A stretch of 34,662 nucleotides of DNA from Elusimicrobiota bacterium. GTDB lineage: Bacteria; Elusimicrobiota; Elusimicrobia; UBA1565. This document shows, in pieces, positions 8,827 to 16,185 of the stretch (the first letter of the stretch is position 1; each line of letters starts with the position of its first letter). The translations under genes were made by a program, and so were the position numbers. The notes under the pieces were generated by a model. The model saw only the letters and a list, made by a program, of their open reading frames with translations. It searched no databases and was not told the origin of the DNA. Where the stretch lies: positions 1-34,662 of the forward strand of contig NVTF01000064.1 of assembly GCA_002401485.1 (NCBI GenBank), read 5' to 3'.

Positions 8827-10518
8827 TTAGTTCCAATGAGTGCAGTTGTCAGGCCAACAGTCGTTTATTTTGGGTTTTTCTCGCTTGGGCGTGGGTTCTA
8901 ATTCAGGTTCTGAATATGGGACTTGTTGGACAGGCGCTGGACGTTTTCGCGGTGCGGGTTTGTTTTGCCGCCTATTTTTCGCCCGCTCCTCTGAAAGCAT
9001 GCGGTTAAGCTGTTCTTGAGATTTCTTTCTTCTATCACTCGCCACACTGTCTCTAATGCTATCGTTTACTGCTTTCCTTTTTTGGGCTTTTTCTGTCCAT
9101 ATTTTTTGAGCCCAGGCGGAATTAACTATTATTCCGTTAGCGTTAGGATAATCTGGTAGGGCATCAATAAGTCTTAGGGCGCAACCAAAGGAACTCGACT
9201 CCCGGTTAAAGCTTCGGTATCCTTCCCCTCTCAAATCTGACCGGAAATCGGGATAATTCTTAATGACGCGATTGAATGTAGCTGAGATTTCATGGGGTTT
9301 CCTTTTTTCACATGCTGCGGTGAGCCATGTAAGAATTCTTTTTACATCTTCTTGTAGTTGTTCTTGCTTAGTGTTTTCTGCGAGACGCTGTTCTGTCTGC
9401 AGCCGTTTCTTCTCTCTCTCTAGTTGCCGTCTTTTCCTGCCTTCCTCATTCCGTTCCTGAATTCGACTGACGAGTTCCGCTGTTTCGTTAGTCATCGATA
9501 AAACGAAACGTTCTTGGCCCGATATTTTTAATATTTCTATCGGATGAAAATTGGGATCGCTTTCCCTCGATTCAGGGTTTTCATGAAGCGTGTCTGATCG
9601 GCGCAATCGAGGAGGCAATTGATGTTCCATGGGGGGATCGCCCAATTCATCCCTAATTTCGATCCCGAATTTTTCCTCTTGTGCTGATTTTTCCTCGAAG
9701 TACTGAATTTGGTCTTGTGAAAATAAGGTCCGACCTGTTTGTTTATATTCATCCTCGTTCATTAATTTTAAAAAATCCGCCTGAGCTTTATACGACCTTG
9801 CTTCCATGAAGCGTCTACTTGAGGGTTTGTCGACGTCGAAAGATCCGTACGCGTCTTTCGCATGAACTCGATATGCCCAATGATGGGTCTCATGGAGAAT
9901 GGTCAGTGCCAGTCGGTCGGGACCACCATCGATCATTGTCTTTCGTTGCTCGTGGGTCAGTTTCTCGAGAAACGGTCGAGGGAATATTTTTATATCGGAT
10001 TTTCGGGTCGAGCCATATGACATTTTATTCAAGGGGGAAATCGTCCAACGACCATCCGCTCCCTTTTTTTCTTCCACGCTGAAATGTGGATTCCAATCTG
10101 ATGGATCGGAGGAGCTTTTGGAATCAGATTTGAATCGTTCAGGTGTTAAGTCATATGCTGCAATCGTCAAGTCGATGGCTGCATCAAAGGCAACGAATGC
10201 TTTAGCCTTCTCATTAGTCAGAACTTTCTCTTGTGATGTCCTTTTCTGCTCCAGTGAACTACATTCTGACCAAAATGCTGTATAAACCCATCGAGCCAAA
10301 CCTGGAGAGCCGCATTCCCGAGCAAGTTCTTTATTCATCTTATTGATCTGAGCATCCGCTTTTTTAGTTGCATCCACAGCTTGAGCAGCAACCGCTATTT
10401 TTTCGCGGATCAATCGATGTTCTTCTGGAGTGGCTCGCTTCGGCGTAGGGTAGAGATCTTGTTTATACGTAATGGCACCGATTGATCTAGGGGATAAGCA
10501 AACCACTAGGATCAACAA
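8827..10518 (-). CDS. Secreted putative HExxH metallopeptidase of unknown family
   Basis: About 563 residues from a TTG start five bases after the previous stop. The start is uncertain because no clear ribosome site is seen. The first ~14 residues resemble a short export signal. A zincin motif is H209-E210-T-H-H213 in ILHETHHWAYR. About 25 residues later RRFMEARSYKAQAD supplies a possible glutamate third ligand, as in gluzincins. A charged Arg/Glu/Lys-rich coiled coil spans ~365-410, and the C terminus is Pro/Lys/Arg-rich before ending in a Cys-containing tail. I do not recognise the family. It lies inside the repeat-bounded insert and is more A+T-rich than its neighbours, so acquisition by transfer is likely. 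Confidence 0.7.
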   Translation of the reverse strand: MLILVVCLSPRSIGAITYKQDLYPTPKRATPEEHRLIREKIAVAAQAVDATKKADAQINKMNKELARECGSPGLARWVYTAFWSECSSLEQKRTSQEKVLTNEKAKAFVAFDAAIDLTIAAYDLTPERFKSDSKSSSDPSDWNPHFSVEEKKGADGRWTISPLNKMSYGSTRKSDIKIFPRPFLEKLTHEQRKTMIDGGPDRLALTILHETHHWAYRVHAKDAYGSFDVDKPSSRRFMEARSYKAQADFLKLMNEDEYKQTGRTLFSQDQIQYFEEKSAQEEKFGIEIRDELGDPPMEHQLPPRLRRSDTLHENPESRESDPNFHPIEILKISGQERFVLSMTNETAELVSRIQERNEEGRKRRQLEREKKRLQTEQRLAENTKQEQLQEDVKRILTWLTAACEKRKPHEISATFNRVIKNYPDFRSDLRGEGYRSFNRESSSFGCALRLIDALPDYPNANGIIVNSAWAQKIWTEKAQKRKAVNDSIRDSVASDRRKKSQEQLNRMLSEERAKNRRQNKPAPRKRPAPVQQVPYSEPELEPTPKREKPKINDCWPDNCTHWN

Positions 10519-10523
10519 TCGGA

Positions 10524-11438
10524 TTAAGGTTTAACCTCGAATTCGAGGATCCCCGTTGATTGTTCCACTTCTACTTCTTTGAACATTCTTTCTGGAATTA
10601 ATCCATGGCGGCGCAGTATAAGTTTTGCCATCAAATCCAACGGAAAGGTTAGTTTTTGGTCCCAATTGGAAGCTCGCGAAACAAAGGCATTGTCTTTCAG
10701 TTTCGCTTGAATGCGGTACTTCCCTGGATGCTTGAAAATGAAACCCTCCAAGACCCGATATCCTGGCATTGAATCACGCAACTTAAAGGACTTAAGAGCT
10801 TTCTGAATTCTTGCTGCGCGTTGCTTTTTTAAGCTTGCGCGAATGCCTCGGTTTGAAGCTCCTGGAAGTTCCTCATCAATATCAGGTCTGTTGTGTGGTT
10901 TCGCTTCGCTTGGCCGGAAGACCGAAGGTGTTGATAGCAGGTATTCGCCTGGCGCGAATTCGTGAGAAGCAATCGAATTCCCGAAATCACTGACCTTCAC
11001 CGAAATTTGGGAGTAGCGAGGATCCGATTTTTTTTCAAATGCATATGCCTGGACTCGTTCTTCATGCGGAAGAGGTGGGGTCCAGGAAACTTGTTTACCA
11101 TCGGGTCCCCAGATTTTGATTTCGAGAGCGGTTAGGGGCCAATCCTGGACAAGAAAAACTGAATCGAGAGACAACCTATCACAACATGTGTTTTTTAACC
11201 CAATTCGGTACCAAAGGCTATACCCTGTATTGGTGCGGGCGATCGCGTCCCCTAATTCAAGCGTTAACTCGATCGGGACGCAGTCGTTATCACCTGCAAG
11301 CAGGCTGCAGTTTTGAGGGCACGCGGGGACTCCCCGAACAAGGACGTAGCAGTAGAATCCTCCAAAAAGGATCAAGAGCACTGCGATGAATCCCGTGATG
11401 CGTTTCAATTGTTTTCTCAATTTTTCGCTCAAATCCAT
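10524..11438 (-). CDS. Membrane-anchored protein of unknown function (insert cargo)
   Basis: A 304-residue protein with a basic cytoplasmic start and a single membrane segment at ~16-34. The remainder is a soluble, probably beta-rich exported domain with cysteines near the membrane (CPQNC, then C52 and a CC pair at ~84-85). The C-terminal half contains KHPGKYRIQAKLKDN, resembling an immunoglobulin-like or carbohydrate-binding strand pattern, but no family is recognised. It is the first gene of the insert and is followed five bases later by the HExxH gene, so the two probably form an operon. Unlike most unit-heading genes here, it lacks a -10 box just before its start. Transcription more likely begins far upstream, possibly from the promoter copy at 11735. 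Confidence 0.68.
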   Translation of the reverse strand: MDLSEKLRKQLKRITGFIAVLLILFGGFYCYVLVRGVPACPQNCSLLAGDNDCVPIELTLELGDAIARTNTGYSLWYRIGLKNTCCDRLSLDSVFLVQDWPLTALEIKIWGPDGKQVSWTPPLPHEERVQAYAFEKKSDPRYSQISVKVSDFGNSIASHEFAPGEYLLSTPSVFRPSEAKPHNRPDIDEELPGASNRGIRASLKKQRAARIQKALKSFKLRDSMPGYRVLEGFIFKHPGKYRIQAKLKDNAFVSRASNWDQKLTFPLDLMAKLILRRHGLIPERMFKEVEVEQSTGILEFEVKP

Positions 11439-11439
11439 G

Positions 11440-11701
11440 CTCTTAAACCCTAATAAAATAATGAAGGAAGCAGGACTCGCGTTGGAGTCGGTGCTTCCCT
11501 GGACTCATCCGGTTTCGGCCGGATCGTGGATACCCCAGGGCCTATTCCCCAGGCTACAGAGTGTTACTTAAGAATAACGATCCCTATGGACCTCACCCAG
11601 GGTCTATCGGCACATTGTAGGCTGGGTCTTATGACTGTTTGCCATGGATTTTAGGTGACGGTCCTGAGCCCTCACATAAATGTATCACGTCAGGCCGACC
11701 T
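11440..11701 (-). other. Non-coding leader region rich in possible RNA stems
   Basis: No gene fits here. Pairings seen: 11466-11472 with 11492-11498 (7 bp) continuing as 11474-11478 with 11485-11489; 11507-11512 with 11519-11524 around a six-base loop; 11497-11502 with 11535-11540 enclosing that hairpin; 11595-11600 with 11632-11637. The first stem overlaps the third by two bases, so they could be alternatives. Read on the minus strand, the 11466-11498 hairpin is followed by a T-rich run just before the ATG at 11438, which would suit attenuation. It does not match tmRNA, SRP RNA, RNase P or a riboswitch that I can recall. Confidence 0.35.
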
Positions 11702-11791
11702 CGACGAGTTCACCTTTAAAATTGAGCATGGTTCATTATAACAGAGCGGGCTAGACTTCCCGCACTGCGTGACCGAAATGCAGCCGCAGCC
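11702..11791. repeat. 90-bp direct repeat, copy 2
   Basis: Identical to 8714-8803. On the minus strand it holds the true 3' end and stop of the 410-residue gene, then the MOSC-type promoter box (11735-11740) and nine orphan MOSC codons that run into the insert. This copy would give the inserted genes a promoter. Confidence 0.97.
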
Positions 11792-12983
11792 AACGCAAAT
11801 CCCGGGGGGACGGGCACCAAACGGTGCCGGTTTCGAGGTTGTTTTTCCTCTGCCGCGAAAAGGGGACCGAGCCCAGGCGATCCTGTGTTGCCCGAACCTC
11901 GCGCAGGCTCGCGGTGCCTCCATCAGGCATGAGTAATAACGGAACTGTTTCTATCCATTCATTGCTTCCCAAAAGATTCGCCGCGCATTGATGAAGCCAG
12001 TCCGCGATGATGCCGGCGCGCGCGAGAGGTCTTTCTTTTAGCGGTGTGGAGGACCAGCCTTCCGGCGTGCTCAGGATATTTTGCCAGGAGCCGCGCGATG
12101 ACCAGGCTTGCCTCGACGCTGTCCCCGTCAACTGTTGCGGGATGTCAGCAAAATTATTTTTCTGCTCCTTAAGAAACGGCTCCAGTAGAGAAATCTGTTC
12201 GCGGGCAAGCAGTCTGAGCAATTTCTCCCAGCGCTGATTGCGGATAATGCCCGTTTGGGATGCATTTAGTTTTAGTTTGGCGTCCGACACCAGGGCGAGT
12301 ACCGGTAGGGGCAGTTTCGCGCTCAATTCTTGGACCAATACGCCGTGGCGATAAATCCAGAGACGGCTTTCTCCGTCTTCGCTGAACGGCCACGGGCAAA
12401 CCCAGCCGTTCGCCTCTCCTTTTTGAATGTTCAGGGAGTCCTGTGAGGGTGGGAGCCGCTGCAGTTGGGATTCCTCAATCCATACCGGACACGGCGTTAA
12501 CGCGCAAACCCGCTCGGCCGTCAGGGGGGTGCGCCAATCCGGCGATTGGGATTTCCACCACACCGAGATTGCTGTTTCGTCATGGTCTCCAGAGGTGGGG
12601 GAGATTGTTTCTTTTCCCACCTCGGATACCTCCAGCCGGGTTCCCCCGGAGCGAAGCGTGATTTTCCGGGGGGTGGATCGCAGCGCCGTCAGGACGCCGA
12701 GCCCCAATTCCTTGAGCCGATCGTTTCTTTGTTGGCCTAATAATCCGTCGTAGAGATGTTCGAGTTCCGAGCGCGTAAACGACTTTCCCTTAAATTTTAT
12801 ATTGAATTCGGATTTGTCCCCGGATATGTGGATGGATTGTGCGTCGGCGGCAACAGCGCACCGCACCCAGGACGCGGCAAAATAGCCCGCATCAGGCACC
12901 TGATATTTCTGAAGAATCTCAAGGGCCCGTGTTTTATCAACCCGGATGTCCCCCGACCCAACGAAGATCCCCTCGTCTTCCAT
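11751..12983 (-). CDS. Protein of unknown function, possible degenerate GHKL-type ATPase N-terminal region
   Basis: A 410-residue soluble protein. The stretch FKGKSFTRSELEHLYDGLL (~64-82), followed by RNDRLKELGLGVLTALRSTP and an ITLRSGGTRLEV strand, resembles the helix-strand pattern of HSP90/GyrB-type ATPase-like domains. I see no clear N-box or G1/G2 motif, so this is a weak guess. The rest is rich in Trp, Arg and Leu with no recognised domain. The ATG is preceded by TATGAT (12990-12995) and six bases. It diverges from the SPFH pair across a 66-bp shared promoter region. Its last codons lie within the 90-bp repeat, and its stop remains intact. Confidence 0.7.
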   Translation of the reverse strand: MEDEGIFVGSGDIRVDKTRALEILQKYQVPDAGYFAASWVRCAVAADAQSIHISGDKSEFNIKFKGKSFTRSELEHLYDGLLGQQRNDRLKELGLGVLTALRSTPRKITLRSGGTRLEVSEVGKETISPTSGDHDETAISVWWKSQSPDWRTPLTAERVCALTPCPVWIEESQLQRLPPSQDSLNIQKGEANGWVCPWPFSEDGESRLWIYRHGVLVQELSAKLPLPVLALVSDAKLKLNASQTGIIRNQRWEKLLRLLAREQISLLEPFLKEQKNNFADIPQQLTGTASRQAWSSRGSWQNILSTPEGWSSTPLKERPLARAGIIADWLHQCAANLLGSNEWIETVPLLLMPDGGTASLREVRATQDRLGSVPFSRQRKNNLETGTVWCPSPRDLRWLRLHFGHAVREV

Positions 12984-12989
12984 GTCCCC

Positions 12990-12995
12990 ATCATA
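12990..12995 (-). promoter_or_regulatory. -10 box of the 410-residue gene
   Basis: TATGAT on the minus strand, six bases before the ATG at 12983; leaderless spacing. It shares the intergenic space with the divergent SPFH promoter. Confidence 0.55.
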
Positions 12996-13013
12996 GGAAA
13001 GAATTTCTTTCTA

Positions 13014-13042
13014 TTGACAACGGAAAAGGTGCGGCTTAGACT
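13014..13042 (+). promoter_or_regulatory. Sigma70-type promoter of the SPFH pair
   Basis: A consensus TTGACA (13014-13019), a 17-bp spacer and TAGACT (13037-13042). The -10 ends seven bases before the ATG at 13050, so transcription should begin at or next to the start codon. Confidence 0.7.
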
Positions 13043-13049
13043 AACCCCT

Positions 13050-14027
13050 ATGACTATATTTGTCGGATGTATCGCAGGATTTATCGCCTGGTTCCTCGTC
13101 AACTATCTCGTCGCCGGATTTTACACGGTGAACCAGAACGAACGAGCTGTGAAGACCTCGTTTGGGCGCGCTATGCGCATTGAGGGAAAGTCCACCCTCG
13201 ACGACCCGATGGCAGAGAGCCTCCGCGAAGATGAGCGGCAGCGGTATGCGTATCCCGCCGTTGAGGTCATTCAACCCGGGGGCCCCTACTTTAAGTGGCC
13301 TTGGCAAAAAATCCACAAGGTGGTGGTGGCTACCCAGACGATGAACATGGCCCAGGATCTGGAGAACCATTCCGCCAACAAAAACGGAACCGAGCTGGAG
13401 GCGGTTACCAAGGATCAGCTGAACGTAGGTCTGACCGGCGATATCCGTTTTCGAATCTCCGATCGCAACATGTATGCCTATCTCTTTGCCGTGAAGAATC
13501 CGATCGTGCATGTCATGGGTTACTTTGTCGCCATTCTTCGAGAACGCATCGCCAACTTCGAGGTTCCGCAGGCCAAGGGTGGCGACGAGACCGGCGCTGA
13601 GGCCGCGGGAATATCGATCAACGATCTCCGCAAGAACCTTCGTGCGATTAATGACCATATGGAATCGGAATGCGCTTCGGCCGAGGCGCGCTACGGCATC
13701 GTATTTGAGGCCTCGCTCATTACCGGGATTGATCCGCCCCCTGAGGTGGATTCGGCGCTCGCTGCGATCAATACGGCGCACAACGAAGTCTCCTCGGAGA
13801 TCAGTCTCGCACGTGCCGCAGCCGACCAGCGCATCGTGGAATCCAAACGCGCTGTCGAGATCGAGACCCTCAAGGCGCAGGCCGAGGTGGAACCGCTCAA
13901 CTCTATGGCGGCGCAGCTCCTTGAGTTTAAGCAAACCGGGGGGGATACACTCATGCTGTATCTAAGAAACCTCAGACTGGCGCTGTATTCAAAGGCGCAG
14001 GTTGTTGTTGTGGAGCCAAAATCATGA
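13050..14027 (+). CDS. SPFH/band 7 membrane protein (first of a pair)
   Basis: A 325-residue protein with one N-terminal membrane segment (~5-25), then a band 7 domain beginning YTVNQNERAVKTSFGRAMR. An acidic insertion (~50-65) and an IQPGGPYFKWPW loop follow, then a long helical C-terminal region (SLARAAADQRIVESKRAVEIETLKAQAEVEP) of the type that oligomerises. It resembles HflK/stomatin-like scaffold proteins that build cages around membrane proteases or microdomains. The frame is open for 98 codons further upstream, but that region runs antisense into the divergent gene. The promoter and ATG at 13050 fix the start. The stop overlaps the next gene (ATGA). Confidence 0.88.
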   Translation: MTIFVGCIAGFIAWFLVNYLVAGFYTVNQNERAVKTSFGRAMRIEGKSTLDDPMAESLREDERQRYAYPAVEVIQPGGPYFKWPWQKIHKVVVATQTMNMAQDLENHSANKNGTELEAVTKDQLNVGLTGDIRFRISDRNMYAYLFAVKNPIVHVMGYFVAILRERIANFEVPQAKGGDETGAEAAGISINDLRKNLRAINDHMESECASAEARYGIVFEASLITGIDPPPEVDSALAAINTAHNEVSSEISLARAAADQRIVESKRAVEIETLKAQAEVEPLNSMAAQLLEFKQTGGDTLMLYLRNLRLALYSKAQVVVVEPKS

Positions 14028-14953
14028 ACCCGTTTATTGCCGCCATCGCGACTTTCTTCGCCTGTTTTATCGTGGTACCGTTGGGATTTGGCATTCTGCG
14101 AATGTTCGGGGTCTACGTCGTCGTCCGAGAACGGGAGTGTAAGGTGTTTATGCTGTTTGGAAAAGTCGTCGGCAAAATAGACGAGCCGGGCCTGCACTTC
14201 CCGTGGCTGGAACTCGGGTGGAAGGGACTGTTTGTAAATACGCTGGGTTCGATTCGCGTGGTTGACATGCGGGTGGATCAGCAGTATTTGCGCAGTCGTC
14301 CGGTGAACTCCGAGGAAGGCGCGCCGATGGGCATCGGTGTGTGGTATGAGATGTTTGTGAGCGACCCGGTTCCGTTTCTGTTTAGAAACACCGATCCGCG
14401 AGGGTCTCTCGCTTCAAACGTCACGAGCACGGTGGTGCGCTGCCTCAGCAACATGCCCCTGGACCAGATGCTGGAAGACCGCCATGCCATGAGTCAAACG
14501 GTTCGAGCCGAGGTGAGCCCTAAATCCCACGAGTGGGGCTACAAATTGGGTTCGACCTATATCCGCAAGGTGCACTTCCGCGACCAGGGCATGATTAACC
14601 AAATCGAAGAAAAGGTTGTGAACCGCCTGCGCCAGGTAACCTCGGCGATTAAGCAGGACGGAACGAATCAGGTACAGGTTATTACCTCCGCCGCTGAGCG
14701 AAAGGCCGCCGTTGCCTTCGCCCAGGCCTCCGCGATTCGCCCGCAGCTCGTCGGGGCTGCCCTGCGTGAGATTGGAAAAGACCCCTCGATCGCAGAAGCC
14801 TTGTTCGAGATCCTCGAAATTGAAACCTTGAGCACCAGTAATACCAACCTGCTCATTGTCCCGCCCGGTAATGAATTGCTGCGCAGTCAGCTAATCGCAG
14901 ACACCCAAAAAGTCCCCGCGCTGCCCCCTCCAAAACCCACCAACGGCAATTAG
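14024..14953 (+). CDS. SPFH/band 7 membrane protein (second of a pair)
   Basis: A 309-residue protein with an N-terminal membrane segment (~4-30), then VVVRERECKVFMLFGKVVGKIDEPGLHFPW, a typical band 7 entry. It continues through a VRCLSNMPLDQMLEDRHAM helix and an RKVHFRDQGMINQIEEKVVNRLRQV stretch, and the tail is Pro-rich. It overlaps its partner by four bases; paired SPFH genes often form hetero-oligomers, as HflK and HflC do. No protease gene is adjacent, although an M48 membrane peptidase lies at the left edge of the window. Partner and substrate are unknown. Confidence 0.88.
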   Translation: MNPFIAAIATFFACFIVVPLGFGILRMFGVYVVVRERECKVFMLFGKVVGKIDEPGLHFPWLELGWKGLFVNTLGSIRVVDMRVDQQYLRSRPVNSEEGAPMGIGVWYEMFVSDPVPFLFRNTDPRGSLASNVTSTVVRCLSNMPLDQMLEDRHAMSQTVRAEVSPKSHEWGYKLGSTYIRKVHFRDQGMINQIEEKVVNRLRQVTSAIKQDGTNQVQVITSAAERKAAVAFAQASAIRPQLVGAALREIGKDPSIAEALFEILEIETLSTSNTNLLIVPPGNELLRSQLIADTQKVPALPPPKPTNGN

Positions 14954-14956
14954 TTT

Positions 14957-15003
14957 GGGGCCGTACGTTGAGTTGTTGAAGTTATTCGTTTACGAATTTT
15001 TTT
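14957..15003. repeat. Palindromic repeat, degenerate half copy (a), ending in a T-run
   Basis: The left arm matches copy (c) at 16773 with one base changed early and one in the middle. The apex ATTCG-TTTA-CGAAT is kept, then the right arm is replaced by a run of Ts (14997-15003). It lies between the convergent 3' ends of the second SPFH gene and the small membrane gene. With the T-run it could act as a plus-strand terminator, though the remaining stem is only five bp. Confidence 0.75.
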
Positions 15004-15514
15004 AATCCCGAGCGAGATTTTGCCGCTTTTCGGCTGCGGCTTCGGCGGCGCCGCGAAGGCCATCTTCGATGGCGTCGATGGAAGCGGACGCTCCGGTGTT
15101 TTTATCTTTGAAGGATTCCCAGCAATTCACCATGGCGATGCCGTGTTTCTGCGCGAGCGCCCCAATGGCGGCATTGGCGAAGATGAAGAAGGCTCCGGCA
15201 TCCGCGAGGATGAGCGGTTTCAGCGTCGAACGGTGAAAGGCCAGGCCCCATACGAACCAGATGCCGATGCCTGCCCAAAAAAGGAATGCATTTCGCCGTT
15301 CCTTATTTTCCGATTCACCGAAACTCATGAAAATCGAAAAGAAAAGCTGGCTCGCGATCAGGAGTGCGATCCAGATGGAACGACAATAGACTGCTTGGGC
15401 AGAACCTTGAAGGACATTGCCAAACAAGAGTCTGTCGAAACCGAAGTGGGCGGCGGTTCCGGCCAGCAGATTTACGCCGAGTAGAATAAGGGTCGAGCCG
15501 AGTGCGTTGGACAT
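15002..15514 (-). CDS. Small integral membrane protein of unknown function
   Basis: A 170-residue protein with about four membrane helices (~5-24, ~44-64, ~76-94, ~103-122) and a hydrophilic Ala/Glu/Lys-rich C-terminal tail. No family recognised. The start is fixed by a promoter at 15520-15548 whose -10 ends five bases before the ATG. The promoter and first ~35 codons lie within a 143-bp repeat, copied at 16081-16223. This is the complete copy of the gene; the other is a 37-codon stub. Confidence 0.75.
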   Translation of the reverse strand: MSNALGSTLILLGVNLLAGTAAHFGFDRLLFGNVLQGSAQAVYCRSIWIALLIASQLFFSIFMSFGESENKERRNAFLFWAGIGIWFVWGLAFHRSTLKPLILADAGAFFIFANAAIGALAQKHGIAMVNCWESFKDKNTGASASIDAIEDGLRGAAEAAAEKRQNLARD

Positions 15515-15552
15515 GCCGTACTATAGCGAATCCTGGGGATTGGACCAAGGGC
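15410..15552. repeat. 143-bp direct repeat, copy 1
   Basis: Aligns without gaps to 16081-16223 with 11 mismatches (about 92% identity). It covers the promoter and first ~35 codons of the 170-residue membrane gene and ends at the base of palindrome (b). Confidence 0.95.
15520..15548 (-). promoter_or_regulatory. Promoter of the 170-residue membrane gene
   Basis: On the minus strand: TTGGTC (15543-15548), 17-bp spacer, TATAGT (15520-15525), five bases, ATG. Leaderless geometry. The duplicated version at 16191-16219 has a better -35 (TTGGCA). Confidence 0.6.
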
Positions 15553-15612
15553 CGTTCGTTGAGTTGTTGAGTTATTCGTAACCGAATAACTCAACAACTC
15601 AACGAACGGCCC
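15549..15612. repeat. Palindromic repeat, copy (b): perfect 30-bp stem, 4-base loop
   Basis: Arms 15549-15578 and 15583-15612 are exact reverse complements around TAAC. It lies just after the DUF985 gene stop and just before the promoter of the membrane gene, at the edge of direct-repeat copy 1. No T-run follows the stem, so it is not a classical terminator, although a stem this long would still block or stabilise RNA 3' ends. Confidence 0.95.
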
Positions 15613-15619
15613 CGATGAC

Positions 15620-16075
15620 TTATGAAAGTTTTTGGATCCAGGTTGAGGCTGTTGGGAATTTCTTGAGGAGGGCCTCGCGTTCTCCCATTTCGAAATCAGA
15701 AAAATCGAATCCGGGTGCTACCGTGCATCCGACGAAGCTGTATTCTGATTCCGGTTCGGGGAGAGCCCCAAACCATGATCCGGCCGGTACGCAAGCCTGT
15801 GGATTTTCGGGACTAAGAAGAGTTTCAACGAGAGTCCCATTCGGACGAATCTCGATGATACGCAGCGGCCCGCCCCCGTAGAAGTGCCATAGTTCATCGG
15901 CCTTGATGCGGTGTAGTCGTGACAGTGTTCCTTTTGGAAGAAGAAAGTAGATTGCGGTTGACGTGCTGCGTGTTCCTCGCGCGGTTTCAAAAGTTTCGTT
16001 GGACCGATAGGTCTCTTTGTAGAAGCCGCCTTCCGGATGGGGTTCAAGGCCGAGTTTTTCGATGAGCGGGTTCAT
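15620..16075 (-). CDS. DUF985 cupin-fold protein
   Basis: A 151-residue single-domain cupin of the DUF985 type. It begins MNPLIEKLGLEPHPEGGFYKETYRS and has TAIYFLLPKGTLSRLHRIKADELWHF with the expected metal/ligand His and Glu, GGGPLRIIEI, and an end with VAPGFDFSDFE. The function of this family is not well defined. The ATG at 16075 sits in an ATGA overlap with the stop of a 37-codon stub of the neighbouring membrane gene, so it is probably expressed by translational coupling from the duplicated promoter. The frame stays open upstream but is antisense noise there. The gene lies between the two 143-bp repeats. Confidence 0.9.
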   Translation of the reverse strand: MNPLIEKLGLEPHPEGGFYKETYRSNETFETARGTRSTSTAIYFLLPKGTLSRLHRIKADELWHFYGGGPLRIIEIRPNGTLVETLLSPENPQACVPAGSWFGALPEPESEYSFVGCTVAPGFDFSDFEMGEREALLKKFPTASTWIQKLS

Positions 16076-16185
16076 GCGGAAAGGACATTTCCAAACAAGA
16101 GTCTGTCGAAACCGAAGTGGGCGGCGGTTCCGGCCAGCAGATTGACATCGAGTAGAATTAGAGTAGAGCCCAGTGCGTTGGACAT
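16072..16185 (-). pseudogene. 37-codon stub of the 170-residue membrane gene, now upstream of the cupin gene
   Basis: Encodes 35 residues matching the N terminus of the protein at 15002-15514, with Gly13 changed to Asp, then Ser-Ala and a TGA that overlaps the cupin ATG. It keeps a full promoter. It may now act as a translated leader for the cupin gene; the single membrane helix it encodes could be a by-product. Confidence 0.8.

Larger units (their letters stand above)
8804..11701. mobile_element. Putative inserted segment with two cargo genes, flanked by a 90-bp direct repeat
   Basis: This 2.9-kb block lies between perfect 90-bp direct repeats and splits what looks like an adjacent minus-strand pair (410-residue gene, then MOSC). 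It is visibly richer in A+T than its neighbours and carries two genes of unknown function on the minus strand plus a ~260-bp structured non-coding stretch. No transposase, integrase, terminal inverted repeat or tRNA was found at either end. A 90-bp duplication is far longer than the target duplications of ordinary insertion sequences. Confidence 0.6.

Noticed and set aside
8615-8836. Short minus-strand frame sharing a peptide with another at 11690-11923
   Set aside because: The shared peptide is only the 90-bp repeat read in a non-coding frame.
11440-11701. tmRNA, SRP RNA, 6S RNA, RNase P or known riboswitch
   Set aside because: None of the conserved cores of these RNAs could be recognised on either strand.
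12756-13049. 98-codon upstream extension of the first SPFH protein
   Set aside because: It is antisense to the divergent 410-residue gene, and a good promoter points to 13050.
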